Part shown: positions 17,810 to 25,467 of the stretch, piece by piece
Position numbering within the stretch: position 1 is the first letter of the stretch
Layout of the letters: every line of letters starts with the position of its first letter
Assembly: GCA_963799975.1 (NCBI GenBank)
Contig: CAWCZF010000001.1
Coordinates: forward strand, 372,001-436,000
DNA length: 64,000 nucleotides
Source: Actinoallomurus sp963799975
GTDB taxonomy: Bacteria; Actinomycetota; Actinomycetes; Streptosporangiales; Streptosporangiaceae
Direction: 5' to 3'
Notes under the pieces: model-generated
What the model was told of the DNA's origin: nothing
What the model saw: only the letters and a program-made list of their open reading frames with translations
Databases searched by the model: none
Position numbers and translations under genes: made by a program

Positions 17810-18106
17810 TCAGGCGACCCGACGCGCGGTCACGGTCAGCGCCGCGACTTCCTGTGCCGTCCGTCCGGCCCAGACACCGCGCTCGGGGCGGATGCGGGCC
17901 GCGTACTCGTGGCACATCGCCCGTACCGGGCAGGAGGCGCAGACCTCCTTGGCGACGTCTTCACGGGCCGCGCGAGCCTCGGTCGGCTCGATCGTCGTCC
18001 GGGGGTCCGGCCCGTCGTGCAGCTCCGGATCGAAGACGCATTCAGCGTCGGAGAGACGCTCGTTGACCAGGTCCGACAGGGGGAGCTTGCTCGGGTGGAC
18101 GCTCAT
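17810..18106 (-). CDS. WhiB-family [4Fe-4S] regulator
   Basis: 98 residues. All four cluster cysteines are visible: one in DAECVFD and three in EVCASCPVRAMCHEYA (C-x2-C-x5-C). The family turn GVWAG follows in PERGVWAGRTAQEV. The basic C-terminal tail TVTARRVA is short. CGGAGGTAA precedes the ATG by 4 nt. AICEs often carry a WhiB gene; target genes are unknown. Confidence 0.93.
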   Translation of the reverse strand: MSVHPSKLPLSDLVNERLSDAECVFDPELHDGPDPRTTIEPTEARAAREDVAKEVCASCPVRAMCHEYAARIRPERGVWAGRTAQEVAALTVTARRVA

Positions 18107-18197
18107 TGCAGTTACCTCCGTGAGGGGCGTTCGGTGGGGGTGTGGCCCTGACGCCGTAGGCGTGGGTGGCTGTGCGCCAGGACCACGAGGCGAGGGG

Positions 18198-18350
18198 TTA
18201 CAGGCCGACGTTCAGCGAGGAGGCGAACTGGTTGATCCCGGAGACGACGTGGTTGACCAGGTGGGCCGCGCCGGCGGGGTTCTTGAAGACGACGATCGCG
18301 ACGACGATGGCCACGACGTAGTTGGGCCACTTCTTCGGCTGGGTGAACAC
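18198..18350 (-). CDS. 50-residue single-helix membrane protein
   Basis: GTG start at 18350 with a strong AGGAGG eight nt upstream; stop TAA at 18198. Sequence begins MFTQPKKWPNYVVAIVVAIV, a positively charged start followed by one membrane helix, then an amphipathic VNHVVSGINQFASSLNVGL. It is the first gene of the minus-strand transfer operon. The ribosome site and helix make it credible even though it is very short. Function unknown. Confidence 0.6.
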   Translation of the reverse strand: MFTQPKKWPNYVVAIVVAIVVFKNPAGAAHLVNHVVSGINQFASSLNVGL

Positions 18351-18430
18351 GGCGAACCTCCTGCATCGGGGGGCCTCGCGACGTTCAGACGAGTCCGTCT
18401 GTGCCGCTGAGGTGGTGCGATACGAGGAAG

Positions 18431-18464
18431 CTAACAGTTGATAGATCTCAAGGTCAACTGTTAG
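18431..18464. promoter_or_regulatory. Operator-like inverted repeat upstream of the GntR-kinase gene
   Basis: Perfect 11-bp arms CTAACAGTTGA and TCAACTGTTAG with a 12-bp spacer. A further half-like CTGTTAG lies ~55 bp closer to the gene. It is in the divergent region between the minus-strand transfer operon and the GntR gene. By position it is the likely site of the GntR protein and could control both directions. Confidence 0.7.
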
Positions 18465-18577
18465 AAGGATCTTGAGGCCGAAAGTGGCCGCTGATCAGGA
18501 AGAACATCGACTGAAGTCTGTTAGGTGACTGGTAGCCTCCATGTTCAGAAGCCCACACCCGATTGCGAGGAAGCCCC

Positions 18578-19429
18578 ATGACGTCCCCCCGGTCGCGCCT
18601 GGTTCGCTCGGAGTCGCTCCACCTGCAAGTGGCCCGCAACATCCGCAACGACATCGAGGCGGGGGTGCTCCGAGACGGAGACGTCCTCCCGTCAACCCGC
18701 GACCTGGCCGAACAGTGGGAGGTCAGCGTCTTCACGATCACCGAGGCCATGAAGGTGCTCGCAGACGAGGGTCTCGTCGTCAGCAAGTCGCGATCCAAAC
18801 GGATCGTGCGATCCGACCACGAGCGCACGAGCAAGGTCCGGCCGCCGAGCCCGCACGTCATCCTCATCGGCGGCTACGCGGGCAGTGGCAAGACCGAGCT
18901 GGGCCGCATCCTCGCCCGCGAGACCGGATGGCCGATGCTCGACAAGGACACGCTGACGCGCCCCGTGGTCGAAGTCGCCCTTGAACTGCTGGGCAAGTCC
19001 CCGCACGATCGCGAGTCCGACACCTACGTCGACGGCATCCGCCCACGCGAGTACGAAGCCCTCATCTCCGCCGCCAACGAGAACCTCGAATGCGGAAACA
19101 GCGTGATCTTGACCGCGCCATTCATCCGCGAACTCAACGACGTCACCTGGATCAACCGAGCACAGGCGGGTTTCGCGGCGCTCAACGCGACCGTCCACCT
19201 CGTGTGGGTCTTCTGCGACGAAGACACGATGCACACCTACGTTCGCCGCCGCGGTGCCGCACGAGACGCATCCAAGCTCGCCGACTGGGCGACCTACATG
19301 GAAAGCATCGACGTAGATTTCCGACCGGCCGCCCCGTACGCACTCATCGACAACCGCACGTCAAGTGAACCCCTCCAGTCCCAAGCGAAGGAACTGCTCC
19401 GCAAGGCCCTCGCGGGAGAAAGTGCATGA
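18578..19429 (+). CDS. GntR winged-helix regulator fused to a P-loop kinase domain
   Basis: 283 residues. Residues ~8-80 are a GntR winged helix (HLQVARNIRNDIEAGVLRDG, then PSTRDLAEQWEVSVFTITEA). Residues ~92-280 form an AAA_33/zeta-toxin-like kinase with Walker A GYAGSGKTELGR (99-110) and a DKDTLTRPVVE segment. The usual GntR effector domain (FadR or UTRA) is replaced by the kinase, so DNA binding may respond to ATP or a phosphoryl acceptor. ATG 18578 has GAGGAAG upstream. The stop overlaps the next gene by 4 bp (ATGA). Confidence 0.82.
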   Translation: MTSPRSRLVRSESLHLQVARNIRNDIEAGVLRDGDVLPSTRDLAEQWEVSVFTITEAMKVLADEGLVVSKSRSKRIVRSDHERTSKVRPPSPHVILIGGYAGSGKTELGRILARETGWPMLDKDTLTRPVVEVALELLGKSPHDRESDTYVDGIRPREYEALISAANENLECGNSVILTAPFIRELNDVTWINRAQAGFAALNATVHLVWVFCDEDTMHTYVRRRGAARDASKLADWATYMESIDVDFRPAAPYALIDNRTSSEPLQSQAKELLRKALAGESA

Positions 19430-19947
19430 TGCGGGGAGTGATCCTCTACGGCCCACCGGCCGCCGGCAAAGACACGATCACCGAAGCGCTGCACAGACTG
19501 GACCCTCGCTACAGCCTGTTCGCCCGCCTGAAGGCGGGCGCTGGAAAGACCACGGGATACCGGATGACCACAAGCGCCGCACTCGGCGAGCTTCGCGAGA
19601 ACGGTGCCCTCATCTGGGAGAACAGCCGCTATGACGCCGTCTACGCGGTCGATCGGCCGGCCTTGCTGAACCACCTCGCCGCCGGGTACCCGGTGCTGCA
19701 CCTCGGCCAGGTCGAAGCGATCGACGCCGTGATCAAGGCAACGCCAGACGCGACCTGGACGGTTGTCTACGTCTGGTGTCCACGAGACATCGCGGAAAAA
19801 CGCCTCACAGCACGCAATCCCGACGACGTCGAGCACCGGCTAAGCGCGTGGGACCAGACAGCACCCATTAAGAGCGCTGATCTGACGATCGATACCGCCC
19901 AGACTGCTCCTGACGCTGCCGCTGAAGAGATACGTCGGCTGTTCTAG
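19426..19947 (+). CDS. Guanylate-kinase-like P-loop protein
   Basis: 173 residues. Walker A YGPPAAGKDTITEALHRL near residues 8-25, an FARLKAGAGKTTGYRMTT segment like the nucleotide-monophosphate site of guanylate kinases, and a lid/base motif CPRDIAEKRLTARN. Length is close to bacterial guanylate kinases, but this is a divergent form. It is coupled (ATGA overlap) to the GntR-kinase gene, so the two kinases are made together. Substrate unknown. Confidence 0.72.
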   Translation: MMRGVILYGPPAAGKDTITEALHRLDPRYSLFARLKAGAGKTTGYRMTTSAALGELRENGALIWENSRYDAVYAVDRPALLNHLAAGYPVLHLGQVEAIDAVIKATPDATWTVVYVWCPRDIAEKRLTARNPDDVEHRLSAWDQTAPIKSADLTIDTAQTAPDAAAEEIRRLF

Positions 19948-19972
19948 CGAAATGTGGAATACCACTTCCGGC

Positions 19973-20440
19973 TCAGTCCACGTGTGGGTAGGTCCCGTTG
20001 AGGAAGTCGCGTAGTTGTCGCCACTGTGTCGGGTGAATGTCCAACGCATCAAGCTCGGCAGGAGCGACCCAGCGGACTTCGCTCGCCTCGTCATTGACGG
20101 CCGGCGATCCGGAAATCGGCCGTGCCGTCAACATGACTTCGTACGCCTGCCTGATCTCTCCATCGGTGTAGGCCACGATGTGCCCGGGGTCGGAGTACAG
20201 GCCGAGAAAGCCGGTCGGCTCCACGAGGATCCCTGTCTCTTCCTGGGTCTCCCGTACGGCGCATTGGGTCGGTGTCTCGCCGATCTCCATCTTCCCCATG
20301 GGGAGAGCCCATTGCCCGGTGTCGCGGCGGCGTTGCATGAGGATGCGGCCCTGGTCGTCTTCGGCCAGGACGCCGCAGGCCGGTACGAGCGTGTTGGCTT
20401 TCGGTGCGTTGGGGTCGTTGAGGTACTCGGTGCGGCCCAC
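19973..20440 (-). CDS. NUDIX hydrolase
   Basis: 155 residues. Complete Nudix box GKMEIGETPTQCAVRETQEE followed by TGI. Hydrolyses a nucleoside-diphosphate-linked substrate; which one is not readable. GTG 20440 is preferred: it lies two nt after the stop of the XRE gene with CAGGAGA upstream, giving translational coupling. An ATG-like start at 20464 would add eight residues overlapping that gene. Confidence 0.9.
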   Translation of the reverse strand: MGRTEYLNDPNAPKANTLVPACGVLAEDDQGRILMQRRRDTGQWALPMGKMEIGETPTQCAVRETQEETGILVEPTGFLGLYSDPGHIVAYTDGEIRQAYEVMLTARPISGSPAVNDEASEVRWVAPAELDALDIHPTQWRQLRDFLNGTYPHVD

Positions 20441-20442
20441 GG

Positions 20443-21199
20443 TCAGATCTCCTGTCCGTCCCACGGCAGGGCGGTGTCCCAGACGCGGGCGAAGCTGTCG
20501 ATGTAGTGATCGGCGATCGTCCCGCCATCGAGCCGACGCAAATGCATCGTGGGGTTGGCGGACGCCGGCTCGCCGAACGCGTGCGGGTTGACGAGGATCT
20601 CATCGTCATAGCGGAACAGCGACGCGTACAGAGTCGTGCTGTGCAGCCGTACCTCACATGCCCTCCACGTCCACGAGCGACCGGTAGTAGGTGAGCGCCG
20701 ACCGGATCTTCGCCGCGAGCGTCCCGTCAAGAGCCTCTTCGCGGTCACGAGTCGCTACGGCCTGGGAGGACGGGTCACCGAAGCACAGCCGGACGACAAC
20801 CCCACGGCCAGCCGCCGCCGCGAGCATGCGCGCTATGCGGGGTTGGGTCTGTGAGTAGAACGTGCCGGAGAAGACCAAGACGTCGACACGTTCGTGTGCG
20901 TCGGCGAGAAGGCGTAACCACAGTTCCCGGGAGACAGAGGCACGGTCGGGGTACAGCTCAACGAGTTCGGACCGGCTGGCCTCCTGCCGGCGCTTGAGAG
21001 AGCGCTCAAGCAACTCCGGCCACAGGTAGGACTCATCCACGCCAAGGCGCTTGGCAGCCGTCCAGCGGTGCGCACGATGGGGGACACGGCCCGGCGTGAT
21101 CCACCGCCCAATCGTCTTGACATCTACACCGACGCATCGCGCGAGTTCCTCGGTCGTGATGCCGAGATGCAACATCGTGGTGCGTAGTCTTTCGTTCAC
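20443..21199 (-). pseudogene. XRE-family regulator with PLD-like C-terminal domain, frameshifted
   Basis: One gene split by a frame change near 20655. The first frame (21199-20654) has a Cro-like HTH (TTEELARCVGVDVKTIGRWI), then DAHERVDVLVFSGTFYSQTQ, ending SLVDVEGM-stop. The second frame continues CEVRLHSTTLYASLFRYDDE and ends FARVWDTALPWDGQEI. Removing one T in GGCATGTGAGG restores GMEVRLHSTTLY and one ~252-residue protein. This domain pair (XRE plus DUF5919-like) is commonly next to NUDIX genes in actinomycetes. Either a real 1-nt insertion, a sequencing error or rare frameshifting; the first is most likely. Confidence 0.8.
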
Positions 21200-21223
21200 A
21201 GTCCCATTCACCCGTGACGCCCA

Positions 21224-21304
21224 GGGACGTTTCAAGCCCCTCGTGGGACGTTTTCGTGCTCAAGACGTCCTGTGAAGCGTCCCGAAACGGGGTTGGGACG
21301 TCCC
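21224..21304. promoter_or_regulatory. Cluster of GGGACGT operator-like sites
   Basis: Between the XRE gene (minus) and a small plus-strand gene. Copies: GGGACGTTT at 21224, GGGACGTTTT at 21245, AAGACGTCC near 21272, AAGCGTCCC near 21285, and a perfect palindrome GGGACGTCCC at 21295-21304. Repeated half-sites in both orientations are what a dimeric HTH repressor would use. The XRE protein itself is the obvious candidate. Confidence 0.65.
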
Positions 21305-21328
21305 ACCGAAGACGCTGAACTACCTGCC

Positions 21329-21562
21329 ATGGACGCCACCACGGATTCCGACACGATCGCCACTCTCGTCGCGGACTTCCCCGGCTGGCATATCTGGCGA
21401 GGACGGAGCGGCGACCAACTCAAGGGCTGGTACGCGACCCGCCGGGAGCGCCTAACGAGCATGGAGTATCGAGCTGGTTTGTTTCGCACGCTCGCGGCCG
21501 ACGATTCGCGCGGGCTTCGCGAGCAGCTTGAGCAACAGGTCGCAATCCAAGAACAGCAGTGA
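21329..21562 (+). CDS. Small acidic protein, divergent from the XRE gene
   Basis: 77 residues starting MDATTDSDTIATLVADFPGW, then HIWRGRSGDQLKGWYATRRE. Short proteins with this W-H-I-W-R and WYATRR pattern are common next to XRE/NUDIX genes in actinomycete elements; function unknown. ATG 21329 is used; an ATG at 21272 would add 19 residues but lies among the operator repeats. Confidence 0.6.
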   Translation: MDATTDSDTIATLVADFPGWHIWRGRSGDQLKGWYATRRERLTSMEYRAGLFRTLAADDSRGLREQLEQQVAIQEQQ

Positions 21563-21699
21563 CTCGAGTGAGATCGTGGAGATGCTGTCGGGCGGGGCGG
21601 TTCTCTTCGCGCATTAGCACATTGTGGTTCGGGCTACTGCTCGCGCTTTGACTTCGCCATACGAGCAGACGATGGTACGTGGGAGGTCCAAGAGGGGGG

Positions 21700-22839
21700 G
21701 AATCAGCTAGGAGCCCACTGTTCCCAGGAGCCGTACGTATCGTTTTCCTTAGCGATCGGAGTACAGAATCGGCTAGTTCTGGGGCTCGCAAAGCCCGCCT
21801 TACCTTGGTGCGCGTACCGAGCCCCTTTTCGCTGATGAGGTGAACGTACTCGTATATTGCGTGTCGAACATTGGCGGAAAGTGCATCCACTTCGTCTTGA
21901 GAGACTGGCGGATAGTGACTCCCGTGAACGGCTGCAGACCTTACTTGATCGTAGAGATAAAACAATGGCGATGGATGAAAAAGTGCCCCCTTGTTGCAGA
22001 TCCTAGTGCCGTACGGTAGTAGACGATTGTGGGCGCCTTGAGACCACTTGACCTGTCGCCCAACAATGCCTCAAGTGCCGAAAAAAGAAACACGAACCGA
22101 CGAATTTATCTACGGCAAGCGTCGCTTCATCTAGCCATTTCAAAGCAAGGACTGCTTGTTTTTGTGCCCCGGTTCCACCAGACGGGGGGAGTGCTGACAA
22201 GACTTCCTCTCCGATGTCACCAGTCACAGGTGGGCGTAGTAATTTCTAGAGTCATCGCGGTGTCGGGCGAGATGCGCCACCCGGGGAATCTATCATCGAA
22301 AAGATAAAAGATGCCGTCCACACGGAACCTAAGCTGGAAAGGGGATATGCTGTGGCCGCTCAATAGAACCGGATAGTTAGCGCAAACTCGACACGTGAGC
22401 GTGCTCTGTCAACAATCCGTGCTTGGCTGGTTCCTGTCACCTCGACTCGGCAAACGGTGGCCCAATTGGCGCGCTTGGCCCATACGCCGAGATTATGGAT
22501 CTCTTCTGGTGTTGCTGGTGAGAACTCAACGGTTCCGATTTTGAACGTGTACTTCACGTTCAAATGCTCAATTCCAAAAACGACTCGATGAATCCGAGGT
22601 TCTTTCGTAAGCTCGGCCACGGAGCCTTTCGCTCGATCTTCGCTTCTATTCAAGAATGATAGATAAATGAAGCGTACGAGATGGGCTTCCGCATCGCTAT
22701 TCAAGATGTATTCGAAGCGCTCGTCCTCTTGCATGAGCGCCAGCACTTCTTTCATCAGCTGCGCTGTAGTTTTATCTAGGGCGATTGCGCCAGCTTCGTC
22801 TGTGGCCAGGTCGGGAGGAAGTGTCCATGTGGAGGTCGC
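21700..22839 (-). pseudogene. Decayed ApeA-like HEPN gene (several frameshifts)
   Basis: Reading the minus strand, coherent protein segments continue through at least four frames. First, from 22839: WTLPPDLATDEAGAIALDKT, then FEYILNSDAEAHLVRFIYLS, ending FALTIRFY-stop. Second: NYPVLLSGHSISPFQLRFRV, then FYLFDDRFPGWRISPD. Third: TGDIGEEVLSALPPSGGTGA, then LALKWLDEATLAVDKF. Fourth: LFSALEALLGDRSSGLKAPT. Last: LFYLYDQVRSAAVHGSHYPP, in which RSAAVH fits the HEPN ribonuclease motif R-x4-6-H. This is the layout of ApeA-like HEPN proteins found in defence loci. Frameshifts fall at short homopolymers. GC is lower than in neighbours, suggesting separate acquisition. The 3' boundary is uncertain. Confidence 0.65.
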
Positions 22840-22861
22840 TCAGCGATCGTTGATCTCCCGC

Positions 22862-23087
22862 TTATCCCGAACGTCCGCCTGCTTTTCTTAGCGCTCCTTC
22901 GACTGTCACAGGCCAAGCTTTGCGAGAAAACCGATAGATGAACAGCGGTTTGTCGAGGTCGATGACCTTCGTACCTCAACGTCGGAGCGTCGGTGTGTGC
23001 CCAAGACGCGCCCACTTGGCATCGAGCGCCCGAAACGTGCCGTGTCTTCCCGCGTCAGTCGCGTAGTAGCGGCTTGGCGCAACGTGG
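22862..23087 (-). pseudogene. Gene remnant abutting attR, with an in-frame TGA
   Basis: One minus-strand frame gives protein-like sequence from the att site inward: APSRYYATDAGRHGTFRALD, then AKWARLGHTPTLRR, a TGA at 22976-22978, then GTKVIDLDKPLFIYRFSRKA and WPVTVEGALRKAGGRSG before TAA. There is no start codon with a ribosome site; the frame closes at a TAA inside attR. It is probably the end of a gene cut by recombination at the att site and later interrupted. Family not recognised. Confidence 0.4.
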
Positions 23088-23133
23088 TCTTACAAACCAG
23101 GAGTCGCTGGTTCGAATCCAGCTGTGCCCACCC
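23085..23133 (+). repeat. attR: right 49-bp direct repeat of the AICE
   Basis: Identical to 9567-9615 over 49 bp. It contains only the 3' part of tRNA-Val (from the anticodon stem onward), so it is not a functional tRNA. With attL it bounds ~13.5 kb of inserted DNA. Confidence 0.95.
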
Positions 23134-23247
23134 ATCTGGTCAGCACGATCACTGATCTGACCTGCGCATACGGGGTTTCCTCGCCAACACCGTGCGCCAC
23201 CGTGTGTCAGCGTCGGCGGGTGCCGCCAAGCACGGAATAGGCGCGGA

Positions 23248-23960
23248 ATGATTCCGCTCCCCCACGGCGTCCCGGCCGAAAGCGGAGGCCGGGTGACGGC
23301 GGCGACCGCCAGCGCCTCGACGGCACCGCGTGGGCATGTGCAGATTCCGCGGTCGCTGCTGTACTCCGAGGACCACGGCGGCCTGGGGGTGTGGGTGTGG
23401 GCGATGTACGAGACGCTCATGCCGCACGGGCTGGGCGGTGGCCGGGCGCCTGCGGTGGCCCGGCGGCGGTTCGTGGCCGAGCGGGCGGGCGCGTCGACGT
23501 CGGTGTTGGACGACGCGCGCTGGGAGCTGCTCGCGTCGGTATCGGGCGGACCGTATCTGTCGCGGTCGACGCCACGGTGGGCCGTCTGGGAGCGGTGCTG
23601 CGCTCATCGCCGACGACCGGACGGCGCCGCCTGGCCGAGCTGGAGTCGGCTGGGTTCGTAGAGGTGAGCGAGCGGCCGGGTGGATGGTTGTCGGTTCGTG
23701 TCGTGCTCGACGCGATCGACGCCGCCACGGTCGCCGAGGCCTACGCGAGCCACGGCCGGTGCCGCGTTGAACCGCGCCGGGACCCCTCGCACATCGCAGC
23801 ACTCGCCCCCGCCACTAGGCGAAGTCACCGAGCCGCGGCGCCCGCTGCGACCTCGACGCCGACCATCACACCGCGTCGGGATCCCTTGCTCATCGCGGCA
23901 TTCACCTCCGGGCAGGAACCGGGAGTCACACCTTCCAGCTTTGCGGCACTCCACAGGTGT
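23248..23960 (+). pseudogene. Helix-turn-helix protein gene broken by a frameshift
   Basis: The first frame reads GHVQIPRSLLYSEDHGGLGV, then WVWAMYETLMPHGLGGG and RAGASTSVLDDARWELLAS. Between ~23540 and 23570 the meaningful frame changes to RLGAVLRSSPTTGRRRLAEL and ESAGFVEVSERPGGWLSVRV, a winged-helix like those of plasmid replication/partition proteins. No stop follows in that frame for several hundred bases, so the 3' end is also damaged. It lies just outside attR and may derive from an earlier element at the same tRNA site. Confidence 0.5.
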
Positions 23961-24008
23961 GCCTCTTCGCGTAGAGGGGGAGGTGTTCGTGATCTCGAAG
24001 AGTCGAGA

Positions 24009-24254
24009 TCAGCTGTTGGGCCGCACGCGCCGAACGTCGAGTACGCCGCCGCGGTCGTCATCGACGACCAGGTAGAAGATCACAATGAGTCCGGCGTCGA
24101 ACCTGTACGCGCCAGGGATCCCGGCGTACGGCGTCGCTCGTTCCGGCACCGGATCGGCCAGCAGGTCGAGGAGGACGTCCTGGGCCGCCTTGCGCAGCTC
24201 GTCAGGAAGGGCGCGCAGATCATCAACGGCGGTCTTGTGGACCTCGATGCGCAT
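24009..24254 (-). CDS. RelE/ParE-family toxin
   Basis: 81 residues: MRIEVHKTAVDDLRALPDEL, then YAGIPGAYRFDAGLIVIFYL and VLDVRRVRPNS. The fold pattern and the R-x-x-x-L-I-V-I-F/Y region fit RelE-type mRNA interferases, which cleave mRNA in the ribosome. The ATG overlaps the antitoxin stop (ATGA), so antitoxin is translated first. Confidence 0.82.
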   Translation of the reverse strand: MRIEVHKTAVDDLRALPDELRKAAQDVLLDLLADPVPERATPYAGIPGAYRFDAGLIVIFYLVVDDDRGGVLDVRRVRPNS

Positions 24255-24553
24255 CAGGCGGACGCCGACGCGTCACCGTCAGGACGTTCGTCGAGTTCGT
24301 CGAAGAATCGCCGCACGTCGCTCGCACTGGCCAGCGTCGCGGCCGGCGTGGACCTGTCGGCGACGCGCGCTCGGAACTCACGCTCGTCGCGTTCGGCGAG
24401 CAACTGCTGGTAGTCCTCGTACTGGCCTGCTGGCATGATCACCGCTGCGGGTGCGCCGTGATCGGTCAGCAGGGTGGCCCGGCCGCCGTGACGTGCTCGG
24501 TCCACGACACTGCCGAGGTGTTTCCGGGCTTCGCTGAGCGTCTCGCTGTCCAT
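24254..24553 (-). CDS. Phd/YefM-family antitoxin
   Basis: 99 residues. The N-terminal half is the Phd/YefM DNA-binding fold (LSEARKHLGSVVDRARHGGR, then ATLLTDHGAPAAVIMPAGQY). The acidic C-terminus (RRFFDELDERPDGD) would wrap the toxin. It binds and neutralises the RelE protein and represses the operon. A TTGTACAA palindrome lies ten bp upstream of the ATG. Confidence 0.85.
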   Translation of the reverse strand: MDSETLSEARKHLGSVVDRARHGGRATLLTDHGAPAAVIMPAGQYEDYQQLLAERDEREFRARVADRSTPAATLASASDVRRFFDELDERPDGDASASA

Positions 24554-24562
24554 GACTACGAA

Positions 24563-24570
24563 TTGTACAA
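24563..24570. promoter_or_regulatory. TTGTACAA palindrome before the antitoxin gene
   Basis: An 8-bp perfect palindrome ten bases upstream of the antitoxin ATG, overlapping where the promoter must lie. Phd/YefM proteins autoregulate through short palindromes, including TGTACA-type sites in the YefM group, so this is a likely operator. Confidence 0.55.
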
Positions 24571-24654
24571 ACTGTAGGCCGAGAGTGGAACGGCCACACT
24601 CGTCTTGCTCGGATTCCGGCTCGTACGGTCGAAGCCGCTACCGGCGTCGCCCGG

Positions 24655-25311
24655 CTACTGGTCGCCGGCGGAGTGATGAAGAGGCTCAGCGACCAACCTG
24701 CTGGTGTATCCGCGGGCTACCAGTCGTCGATACGCCTCACGGACCTCTTCGGGCATGGGCTGAACGATTGCGAACCCGCGCCGGGCGTAGACCTCAATGC
24801 GTTGGGTGTCACCGACGAGCATGTTGAGGATCCGGTCCGGATCGCCGATCGAAGCTACGTAGTCGTCCGGCGCCAGCGGTATCGATCCGCAGATCACTTC
24901 GACCTCTGGCCAGATCTTGCGGCAGGTCGCGAACGCGCGACGCTGCTGGTACGGGCGGGTGATGAGCATCACCGATCGCGAGACCACGCCCTTGTCGGCG
25001 AACAACTCCCTCGTCAGCGCCAGGTTCTCGGTCGTGTTCGTCGCTACGGTTTCGATGACGATCGCCTCGTCTGGGACGCCAAGGGAACGAGCATGTTCTC
25101 GGTAGTGCACCGCCTCACCCCGAGGAAATCTGGCCTTGGTGGTCGGGGCGTTGGCGCCAGTGAAGACGATCAACGGAAAGATCCCCTGGCGCCACAGATC
25201 GGCCGCGTACGTCGCCACGCTCAGGTCGTGAGAGCCGAGTCCGATACCGACGTCGACCGGCCGGACCTGGTGGCCCATCTGGTGGTAGGCCCAGGACGGC
25301 CACATCGTCAC
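24655..25311 (-). CDS. YdcF-family (DUF218) protein
   Basis: 218 residues. Landmarks: WAYHQMGHQVRPVDVGIGLG, FPLIVFTGANAPTTKARFPR, GEAVHYREHARSLGVPDEAI, ATNTTENLALTRELFAD and MLITRPYQQRRAFATCRKIW. This is the cytosolic YdcF branch of DUF218 (not the membrane SanA/ElyC type). YdcF of E. coli binds S-adenosylmethionine; the reaction is unknown. Start is approximate: the protein may begin a few codons either side. Confidence 0.82.
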   Translation of the reverse strand: MTMWPSWAYHQMGHQVRPVDVGIGLGSHDLSVATYAADLWRQGIFPLIVFTGANAPTTKARFPRGEAVHYREHARSLGVPDEAIVIETVATNTTENLALTRELFADKGVVSRSVMLITRPYQQRRAFATCRKIWPEVEVICGSIPLAPDDYVASIGDPDRILNMLVGDTQRIEVYARRGFAIVQPMPEEVREAYRRLVARGYTSRLVAEPLHHSAGDQ

Positions 25312-25467
25312 GTACGTCCGCTGGGATCAAGGCAGCCATCCGGGCTCCTCTCGCACGAACACGCCGCAGCCGCAGGCCGCGCGGGAACCCGCGCGCCAAG
25401 GGCGCGAAGATCGTCGGTATGCGGTCGATCGACGAGCGCCCTGCCGAGATCGAGGGTCGCCAGGTCG

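Noticed and set aside
20650..20665. Programmed ribosomal frameshift in the XRE gene
   Set aside because: No slippery heptamer or downstream pseudoknot is evident at GGCATGTGAGG. A single inserted base explains the split.
22976..22978. TGA inside a coherent frame as a selenocysteine codon
   Set aside because: No SECIS-like structure was noticed, the frame has no start codon and ends at a recombination site. A decayed gene is far more likely.
23085..23133. Second tRNA-Val gene
   Set aside because: Only the 3' part from the anticodon stem is present; the acceptor and D arms are missing, so it is attR and not a tRNA gene.
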